From Clostridiales bacterium (GTDB lineage Bacteria > Bacillota > Clostridia > Oscillospirales > CAG-382): DNA of 8,375 nt. The translations under genes and the position numbers were made by a program. Below, piece by piece: positions 1 through 4,233 of the stretch (positions are counted from its first letter, which is position 1; each line of letters opens with the position of its first letter). The DNA lies in the NCBI GenBank assembly GCA_003452915.1, contig DMMZ01000006.1, positions 1 through 8,375 of the forward strand, written 5' to 3'. A model generated the notes under the pieces. The model had not been told where the DNA came from. It ran no database searches and was given only the letters and a program-made list of their open reading frames with translations.

Positions 1-423
1 ATATACTTCCGTTTCATCCACATCGGTAACCGAAAGCTTTATTTTACCATCATCGATTAATATTTCACTTCCGCTGGTTACCTGCTTCGGGAGGTTTTCA
101 AAGGTTACAGAACCAAGGTTTTCATTACCGATAAGCTGTCTGCTTGTAAGAGTAAAGCTCTGACCTTCGGTAAGTTCAATTTTGTTGTTCTCAAAATCAC
201 CTAATCTTATTTCAGGACCTTTTGTATCAAGTAAAATAGCGATCGGCAAGCCAAGCTGATTCCTAAGCTTCTTTATTTTAATTATTTGTTCCATGTGAGC
301 TTCATGTGTCCCGTGTGAGAAGTTGAGTCGAGCAACATTCATCCCTGCTTTCATCATTTCTGCTATTGTCACTTCGCTGCTTGAAGCAGGACCGAGGGTG
401 CATACGATTTTTGTTTTGCGCAT
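1..423 (-). CDS. pyk: Pyruvate kinase, N-terminal part (runs off the left edge)
   Basis: Pyruvate kinase transfers phosphate from phosphoenolpyruvate to ADP in the last step of glycolysis, in the cytoplasm. The 141 residues visible start MRKTKIVCTLGPAS and carry the family's N-terminal landmarks in order: TKIVCTLGPAS (about residues 4-14), MNVARLNFSHG (about 27-37, with the substrate-binding Arg and the Asn/Ser of the K+ site) and ILLDTKGPEIR (about 61-71). After these the chain enters the B domain. The family is normally about 470-590 residues, so roughly three quarters of the gene lies outside the window. The ATG at 423 is chosen because MRKTKI is the usual start of the family and a GGGG tract at 430-433 (ATGGGG on the coding strand) lies 6 nt upstream. 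A TATAAT box sits about 65 nt upstream. Identification is from recognised motifs and is secure. Confidence 0.96.
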   Translation of the reverse strand, partial: MRKTKIVCTLGPASSSEVTIAEMMKAGMNVARLNFSHGTHEAHMEQIIKIKKLRNQLGLPIAILLDTKGPEIRLGDFENNKIELTEGQSFTLTSRQLIGNENLGSVTFENLPKQVTSGSEILIDDGKIKLSVTDVDETEVY

Positions 424-487
424 TTTATACCCCATATCATTTTTTATATACTTTTTTATGATTAGATTAATAATCAAGTCAGTATAT

Positions 488-493
488 ATTATA
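488..493 (-). promoter_or_regulatory. Putative -10 box of the pyk promoter
   Basis: The coding strand reads TATAAT here, a perfect sigma-A -10 hexamer about 65 nt upstream of the pyk ATG. This predicts a transcript start near 481 and a leader of roughly 58 nt. No good -35 hexamer is found 16-18 bp upstream (the best nearby match is a poor TCGATG-like sequence), so promoter strength is uncertain. Confidence 0.5.
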
Positions 494-661
494 CAGCAGA
501 ATTGTTAAAAACCATCGAATTTATTCGTGAAAAATTAAACAAAGTTTTTTTGCAAAAATACAATTTATTAGTGCAAAAAAGCGTTGAGGTTTATTTATTA
601 TCTTTTCTGTATTGTAAAATATTTTTAGGATGATTTATAAAAAATACAAAATGCATATCTG

Positions 662-677
662 TAATATCCGGATATTA
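662..677. repeat. Perfect 16-bp palindrome
   Basis: TAATATCCGGATATTA is identical to its own reverse complement over 16 bp. As RNA it could fold only as a 6-bp A/U-rich stem with a CCGG loop. A run of six T follows on the plus strand (679-684), so a weak plus-strand terminator is possible, but no plus-strand gene lies upstream. A DNA-binding protein operator is an equally good reading. Confidence 0.5.
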
Positions 678-849
678 ATTTTTTATCATTAATCTACTTA
701 TTTCTTGCACTCCGGTACAAAATAATCGTTCGATATATGATGATACATACAAATTTGAAAAAAGAATTTTATCACTTTAGGTACCTAATGTTTAGGTGCA
801 CGAATTTGAAACAACTGAATGACAACCCTTGTTGGCACGCTTAAATTTA

Positions 850-891
850 CCGATAAAAATTTTATAAAGTACCTTTGCATTTTATCATCGG
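850..891 (-). repeat. Imperfect inverted repeat downstream of the LRR_5 gene
   Basis: CCGATAAAA (850-858) faces TTTTATCATCGG (880-891). The arms pair as CCGAT/ATCGG plus AAAA/TTTT with a 2-nt bulge. The repeat starts about 28 nt past the LRR_5 stop codon on the minus strand, so it may help end that transcript or protect its 3' end. It lacks a clean U tract directly after the stem, so a terminator call is weak. Confidence 0.3.
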
Positions 892-919
892 ATACGCGTA
901 CATGTAATTAGCTTTTTTA

Positions 920-1429
920 TTATTTGTCTTTATAATGTAAAATAACATCACTGCAGCCTTCAAAAGCAAGGTCGCTTACTTTTTCAATACTTTCAGGCAG
1001 ATAAACATCCCGTAAGTTAATACAATCCTTAAATGACCATGCCTTAATAAATTTTGTACCTTCGTTTAATTTAACGGTTGTAAGGTTTTCGCATTTATAG
1101 AATGTAAAGGGAATAATTGATACAATACTGCCAGGAATATCAATCTTCTCTATGCCGCAGCGGGTCATGGCATACTGCCACATATTCTCCAGATGAGGTG
1201 GCAGAACGATTTCTTTTAAATTTTTACAGCCGTCAAAAACAAAGCCGCCAATTTCAATTACCGTATCAGGAATATCAACACGAATAAGGTCAGCTCGTCT
1301 TTTGAACAGGTCATCGAATAATACGGTTATATTTTTATTTGCGGGAATTATGGCAGTGTCACCTTTTCCAATGCAATGAGTAATACAATATGTTTCATTA
1401 TCAATCATCCTTAGGAAAAATTCAATCAT
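920..1429 (-). CDS. Small BspA-like (LRR_5) leucine-rich-repeat protein
   Basis: The 169-residue protein consists mostly of leucine-rich repeats of the BspA/LRR_5 type. About five repeats of 22-23 residues begin near residues 41, 64, 87, 109 and 132, with a partial one at 155. Each shows the FxxCxNLxxVxLPxxIxxI pattern, for example FDGCKNLKEIVLP, FYKCENLTTVKL, FKDCINLRDVYLP and FEGCSDVILHY. The first 40 residues are a short cap like that seen before the repeats in BspA proteins. There is no signal peptide, membrane segment or sorting motif, so it is probably cytoplasmic and likely mediates protein-protein contact; no partner or function can be named. The frame is open to an ATG at 1465, but that ATG has no ribosome site. 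The ATG at 1429 is preceded by a purine-rich AAGGGCGG about 5 nt away and is preferred. It is divergent from the AraC-type gene. Confidence 0.8.
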   Translation of the reverse strand: MIEFFLRMIDNETYCITHCIGKGDTAIIPANKNITVLFDDLFKRRADLIRVDIPDTVIEIGGFVFDGCKNLKEIVLPPHLENMWQYAMTRCGIEKIDIPGSIVSIIPFTFYKCENLTTVKLNEGTKFIKAWSFKDCINLRDVYLPESIEKVSDLAFEGCSDVILHYKDK

Positions 1430-1505
1430 AATATCCGCCCTTAATAATTTTAACTTCTTATACATTGTATCATTAAGAAAATCTTTTTACAATATTTTAT
1501 ATAAA

Positions 1506-1514
1506 ATTATAGCA
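1506..1514 (-). promoter_or_regulatory. Extended -10 promoter of the LRR_5 gene
   Basis: The coding strand reads TGCTATAAT, a perfect extended -10 (TGnTATAAT), a class of sigma-A promoter that needs little -35 contact. Transcription would start near 1499, giving a leader of about 70 nt to the ATG at 1429. A TTGACT sits 27 bp upstream, too far to be its -35 partner. Confidence 0.5.
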
Positions 1515-1551
1515 AATAAAATATAATTAAATATAAAAAGTCAAGAAGAAA

Positions 1552-1581
1552 TTAAAACATATGATATACTATAATTATAAT
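1552..1581 (+). promoter_or_regulatory. Promoter of the AraC/GGDEF pair with tandem TATAAT boxes
   Basis: Two TATAAT hexamers stand back to back (1570-1575 and 1576-1581). A TTAAAA at 1552-1557 lies 18 bp before the second one and is the only reasonable -35 candidate. Transcription would start near 1588, about 29 nt before the AraC-type ATG. Together with the minus-strand extended -10 at 1506-1514 this makes a compact divergent promoter region. Confidence 0.5.
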
Positions 1582-1616
1582 ACATGTATTTATTACTCGG
1601 TGGTGTGTAATTAGGA

Positions 1617-1964
1617 ATGAGAAATTTTTATGTTCTTGCAACGGCCTTGGATTATATTGAGAACAACATTTGTAACAACTTTTCGCTTGATGTTGTTGCA
1701 AAAGTCTGCTCATCATCTTTATCAAACCTACACAAACTGTTTAGTTATGCCTTCGGATATTCAATAAAAGATTATATTCAAAGACGACGGCACAGTTTAG
1801 CCTGCCATGATTTAGTTACAACAAAAATGAGTATTTTAGATATTGCTATAAAATATCAATATAATTCACATGAAGTATTTATAAGAGCATTTAAAAAGCT
1901 GCGTGGTGAATCTCCATCTACATACCGTAAAAATCACTCTCTGCCAAATCTTTATCAAAGTTGA
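1617..1964 (+). CDS. Stand-alone AraC-type DNA-binding domain protein
   Basis: At 115 residues this is essentially only the two-helix-turn-helix DNA-binding domain of the AraC/XylS family, the size class of MarA and SoxS. The first helix-turn-helix is about residues 23-42 (SLDVVAKVCSSSLSNLHKLF). The linker helix carries YIQRRRHSLA (about 53-62). The second unit is about 72-105 and ends in the family signature FIRAFKKLRGESPSTYRK. No ligand-binding domain is present, so activity is probably set by abundance or by a partner protein. The ATG at 1617 is the only ATG that keeps the whole domain; its ribosome site is poor (GGTGG 13 nt upstream, AGGA touching the start), suggesting low translation. 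It lies 26 nt before a GGDEF gene in the same direction and divergent from the LRR_5 gene, one of which may be its target. The fold assignment is firm; the regulon is unknown. Confidence 0.9.
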   Translation: MRNFYVLATALDYIENNICNNFSLDVVAKVCSSSLSNLHKLFSYAFGYSIKDYIQRRRHSLACHDLVTTKMSILDIAIKYQYNSHEVFIRAFKKLRGESPSTYRKNHSLPNLYQS

Positions 1965-1990
1965 ATCTAAATTTAAAAGGAGGATCAGAA

Positions 1991-2416
1991 ATGAAAAAAG
2001 TTGACATTTCCGAGCTTTACGATATGCTAAAATCTCTGAGCGGAAGTTATATTCTATGCTTCGATATAATTCATTTTATGTCAATAAACGATAATTATGG
2101 TTTTTCAATAGGTGATATTATTCTTGCTAAGACTGCAAAAAGGATAGAAAAATATTTATCTGATGAAATGCTGTTGTTTAGAATCGGACATGATGAATTT
2201 GCGGTTATAACCGGTTTTTACGATGTTAATCATGCGAAAGAACTATCAGATAAGATAATAAATGATAATGGAAAACTTGAAACAGTTGGTGATAACGAAA
2301 TTCCGCTTTCGCTTCGTGTAGGTATAATCCGACTACCTGATAAGGGAATAAACTATGAGGATGTTTTGCAGAGTATGCAAACAGCTATAAACGAAGAGAG
2401 AATTAAAGAAGGATAA
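1991..2416 (+). CDS. Stand-alone GGDEF-like domain protein with a GHDEF signature, probably degenerate
   Basis: The 141-residue protein is a nearly bare GGDEF (diguanylate cyclase) domain without sensor or membrane segment. Visible elements are FDIIHFMSINDNYGFSIGD (about 24-42) and RIGHDEF (64-70). It keeps the metal-binding Asp25, the guanine-contact Asn33 and Asp42, and the D-E-F of the signature. It has lost the second Gly (His67), the second Asp and the Lys of the usual DxDxFK (here DIIHFM), the opening DxLTGL segment, and the closing ALYxAK motif. The RxxD inhibitory site is absent (SDEM at that position). Cyclic-di-GMP synthesis is therefore doubtful; nucleotide binding or partner regulation is possible. 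The ATG at 1991 is chosen because a perfect AAAGGAGG (1976-1983) stands 7 nt upstream; a TTG at 1961 extends the frame without support. It is probably co-transcribed with the AraC-type gene and ends at a strong terminator. Confidence 0.85.
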   Translation: MKKVDISELYDMLKSLSGSYILCFDIIHFMSINDNYGFSIGDIILAKTAKRIEKYLSDEMLLFRIGHDEFAVITGFYDVNHAKELSDKIINDNGKLETVGDNEIPLSLRVGIIRLPDKGINYEDVLQSMQTAINEERIKEG

Positions 2417-2432
2417 ATTTCATATAAAATAC

Positions 2433-2471
2433 AAAACGGTATATCCAAAGCATTGGAATATACCGTTTTTT
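2433..2471. terminator. Bidirectional intrinsic terminator between the GGDEF gene and asd
   Basis: The arms AAAACGGTATATCC (2433-2446) and GGAATATACCGTTTT (2455-2469) pair over about 14 bp with one bulged base, closing an 8-nt loop. A run of six T (2466-2471), partly in the stem, follows on the plus strand, starting 17 nt past the GGDEF stop. On the minus strand the same stem is followed by TTTTGTATTTT, just past the asd stop at 2478. The placement between convergent genes fits a shared terminator. Confidence 0.85.
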
Positions 2472-2477
2472 AAATAA

Positions 2478-3557
2478 TTAATCTAGATAGCCTTTTTTAT
2501 AAAGTAATTCGGCTGTCAATACTGCACCGCCTGCTGCACCACGGAGTGTGTTGTGAGAAAGGCAAATAAACTTATAATCGAAGATATTATCCTCCCTAAG
2601 TCTGCCTACCGTAACGCCCATTCCGCCATAAATATCGCGGTCAAGTCCTGTTTGAGGGCGGTTTGGCTCATCGTAATAGGTTATAAACTGCTCGGGAGCG
2701 TGGGGAAGTCCTAATTTTTGCGGCTCGCCCTTATAATCTTCCCAGGCTTTTAGAATTTGTTCCTTTGTAGGCTTTCTCTCGAAGCTTACCGATACTGCTG
2801 CAAGATGACCGTCTGATACAGGAACACGAACGCACTGTGCAGAAATAGCAGGGGAGACGGCAGAAACAATTTTACCGTTTTCAACGCTTCCCCAGATTTT
2901 AAGTGGTTCTTTCTCGCTTTTTTCTTCCTCGCCGCCTATATACGGTATTACATTGTCAACAATCTCAGGGAAGGTTTTAAAAGTTTTTCCTGCGCCGGAA
3001 ATCGCCTGGAAGGTTGTTGCACAAACAGCTTTTATGCCATATTCCATAAGCGGATTTAAAGCGGGTACATAGCTTTGTATCGAACAGTTGGGCTTTGCTG
3101 CTATAAAGCCTTTTTTTGTGCCCAGACGCTTCCTTTGTGAATCTATAACAGCAAAATGACCGTCATTAATCTCTGGAATAACCATCGGAACATCCTCGAC
3201 CCAACGGTTAGCGGAATTATTTGATACAACAGGAAGCTCTGCCTTTGCGTATGCTTCCTCTAACTTTTTGATCTCGTCCTTTGACATATCAACAGCACAG
3301 AAAACGAAATCTGCATTTTTCTTTACTTCCTCAATATCGGCTGCGTTAAGAACAACCATATTTGCAACATATTCAGGAATTTCTTCCTTCATCTTCCAGC
3401 GGCCTGCTACCGCATCTTTGTATAATTTTCCGCTTGAAGAAGCGCTTGCAGCCAAAACGCTGATCTCAAAATAAGGGTGATTATCTAACAGAGTAATAAA
3501 ACGCTGACCAACCATTCCTGTTGCGCCGATTATACCTGCTCTGAGTTTCTTTGACAT
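2478..3557 (-). CDS. asd: Aspartate-semialdehyde dehydrogenase, archaeal/fungal type
   Basis: The enzyme reduces aspartyl phosphate to aspartate semialdehyde with NADPH, the branch point toward lysine/diaminopimelate, threonine and methionine, in the cytoplasm. The 359-residue chain opens with the nucleotide-binding GIIGATGMVGQRF (about 8-20). The catalytic cysteine lies in AAKPNCSIQ (Cys158), followed by FQAISGAGKTF (about 183-193) and the catalytic-base motif VSDGHLA (His251). The closing HNTLRGAAGGAVLTAE motif matches the archaeal/yeast subfamily rather than the usual bacterial one. Length fits that subfamily. Two starts are close: an ATG at 3569 with GGAG only 2 nt away, and the ATG at 3557 (MSKKLRAGIIG) with GGA 7 nt upstream. 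The latter gives the usual short N-terminus and is chosen with low certainty. A 175-nt leader with a strong hairpin separates it from the acetyltransferase gene, suggesting separate control. Confidence 0.95.
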   Translation of the reverse strand: MSKKLRAGIIGATGMVGQRFITLLDNHPYFEISVLAASASSSGKLYKDAVAGRWKMKEEIPEYVANMVVLNAADIEEVKKNADFVFCAVDMSKDEIKKLEEAYAKAELPVVSNNSANRWVEDVPMVIPEINDGHFAVIDSQRKRLGTKKGFIAAKPNCSIQSYVPALNPLMEYGIKAVCATTFQAISGAGKTFKTFPEIVDNVIPYIGGEEEKSEKEPLKIWGSVENGKIVSAVSPAISAQCVRVPVSDGHLAAVSVSFERKPTKEQILKAWEDYKGEPQKLGLPHAPEQFITYYDEPNRPQTGLDRDIYGGMGVTVGRLREDNIFDYKFICLSHNTLRGAAGGAVLTAELLYKKGYLD

Positions 3558-3611
3558 ATAAATTTCCATTTCTCCAACGATAATAATTTATAATTAAAAA
3601 TAGGTAATAGG

Positions 3612-3645
3612 AAGAGCGTTTTCTCGTTGGCAAAACGCTCTTTTT
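3612..3645. promoter_or_regulatory. Strong hairpin in the asd leader, plus-strand terminator-like
   Basis: AAGAGCGTTTT (3612-3622) pairs perfectly with AAAACGCTCTT (3632-3642), 11 bp around a 9-nt loop. On the plus strand the T run ending at 3645 makes it look like an intrinsic terminator that would stop antisense transcription through asd. On the minus strand it is the 5' leader of asd, about 55-85 nt before the start codon. The minus-strand loop contains CCAACGA, the exact complement of TCGTTGG, which includes the first two bases of the GGAG ribosome site of asd (3574-3580). It could also help end the acetyltransferase transcript, although the U tract on that side is about 10 nt away and broken. 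Confidence 0.65.
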
Positions 3646-3649
3646 CCTT

Positions 3650-3655
3650 ATTATA
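3650..3655 (-). promoter_or_regulatory. Possible -10 box of an asd promoter
   Basis: The coding strand reads TATAAT about 95 nt upstream of asd, predicting a start near 3643 so that the strong hairpin would sit at the very 5' end of the transcript. No consensus -35 lies 16-18 bp upstream (a TTGTAC is 21 bp away), so this is a weak call; asd may instead be read through from the upstream genes. Confidence 0.3.
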
Positions 3656-3658
3656 TTA

Positions 3659-3707
3659 ATCTCCACGCCCTGCTGAGTACAAATAGTAATAAAAAGTTTA
3701 TGGAGAT
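3659..3707 (-). repeat. Inverted repeat in the asd upstream region
   Basis: ATCTCCA (3659-3665) and TGGAGAT (3701-3707) are perfect 7-bp complements 35 nt apart. As RNA on the minus strand they would enclose a loop containing CAGCAGGGCG. I do not recognise it as a known riboswitch. If the TATAAT at 3650-3655 is used, this part is not in the asd message but in the tail of the acetyltransferase transcript. Confidence 0.4.
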
Positions 3708-3744
3708 ACGCGTCGATGTATCACTATTTCTAGCATTTATTACG

Positions 3745-4218
3745 CTAAATTAAACTGCTGTATATTCCGGGGTCACTGCCCTCGATAATGGTTGCAGCAC
3801 ATACATTTTCATAAAAAGCCTTTGGTCCTATAGAACCGATAATAGCGTATCCATACCCTTCATCACGAAGAGCTTCCATACAGCGAAGGCATAAAACTTT
3901 TCCAATACCCTTTCCGCGATATGTAACATCAACTCCTGTCGGTCCAAAGAAAGCCTTGTATGTGCAGTCATAACCGCCAAAGCCGAGAATCTTATTTTCA
4001 TTAACATCATATGCAATAAAGCAGGAAACCGGGTGTCTTGTAAAAGCGGTATCTATCTCATTTGCCCAACCTTCGGAAAAATGTTCAACAATCCATGCGT
4101 GAACCTTATCCTTGTTAGGTGTCATCGGGCGTATAATTCTTATGCCCTGCTCCTCAAGTTCTTTGTAGACCTGTGTGTTATCCTTTAAAGCATAAAGCCT
4201 TACAAGCATATCCGGCAT
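3745..4218 (-). CDS. GNAT-family N-acetyltransferase
   Basis: The 157-residue protein has the GNAT fold's acetyl-CoA pyrophosphate-binding motif A, VDVTYRGKGIGKVL (about 96-109), fitting RxxGxG at Arg101-Gly106. It is followed by the helix CLRCMEALRDEGYGYAIIGSI and a motif B-like PKAFYENVCA (about 132-141). The preceding strands SCFIAYDVNENKILGFGGYDC are typical of the central sheet. It should move an acetyl group from acetyl-CoA to an amine; the substrate cannot be told from the sequence, and small molecules, antibiotics, protein N-termini or lysines are all possible. No signal peptide, so cytoplasmic. The ATG at 4218 has an AAGGAG (4230-4235) 11 nt upstream that overlaps the stop codon of the LRR gene before it. 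With a gap of only 15 nt the two genes are almost surely co-transcribed and may be translationally coupled. Confidence 0.88.
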   Translation of the reverse strand: MPDMLVRLYALKDNTQVYKELEEQGIRIIRPMTPNKDKVHAWIVEHFSEGWANEIDTAFTRHPVSCFIAYDVNENKILGFGGYDCTYKAFFGPTGVDVTYRGKGIGKVLCLRCMEALRDEGYGYAIIGSIGPKAFYENVCAATIIEGSDPGIYSSLI

Positions 4219-4233
4219 ATAAATCTACACTCC

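Larger units (their letters stand above)
494..919. other. AT-rich intergenic region with short palindromes, no gene seen
   Basis: This stretch between pyk and the LRR_5 gene, both on the minus strand, has no credible ORF and no recognisable RNA gene. It contains a 12-bp palindrome TTTTTGCAAAAA (547-558) with the TGCAAAAA half repeated at 572-579. It also has a perfect 16-bp palindrome (662-677, TAATATCCGGATATTA) followed on the plus strand by six T. A perfect 12-bp palindrome TTAGGTACCTAA (777-788) has its TTTAGGT half repeated 15 nt on (791-797). A CAAC-CCTT-GTTG inverted repeat lies at 823-834, and a longer imperfect inverted repeat spans 850-891. These could be operators, weak hairpin terminators or remnants of an intergenic element; the sequence alone does not decide. 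Confidence 0.5.

Noticed and set aside
1430..1465. Upstream ATG at 1465 as the start of the LRR_5 gene
   Set aside because: No ribosome site precedes it, and the extra 12 residues contain the purine-rich site that serves the ATG at 1429.
1961..1990. TTG start at 1961 for the GGDEF gene, overlapping the AraC-type stop, or a frameshift joining the two genes
   Set aside because: A perfect AAAGGAGG lies 7 nt before the ATG at 1991, the two genes are in different frames, and no slippery sequence is seen at the junction.
3268..3474. Plus-strand 68-codon open frame inside asd
   Set aside because: Shadow of a clearly real minus-strand enzyme gene; no ribosome site.
3481..3666. 61-codon minus-strand open frame across the asd start and leader
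   Set aside because: Overlaps asd in another frame, is Arg/Tyr/Asn-rich with no pattern, and crosses the leader hairpin.
3570..3744. Lysine riboswitch or T-box upstream of asd
   Set aside because: The region is too short for a lysine riboswitch and I find no L-box core or T-box TGGNACC-type sequence.
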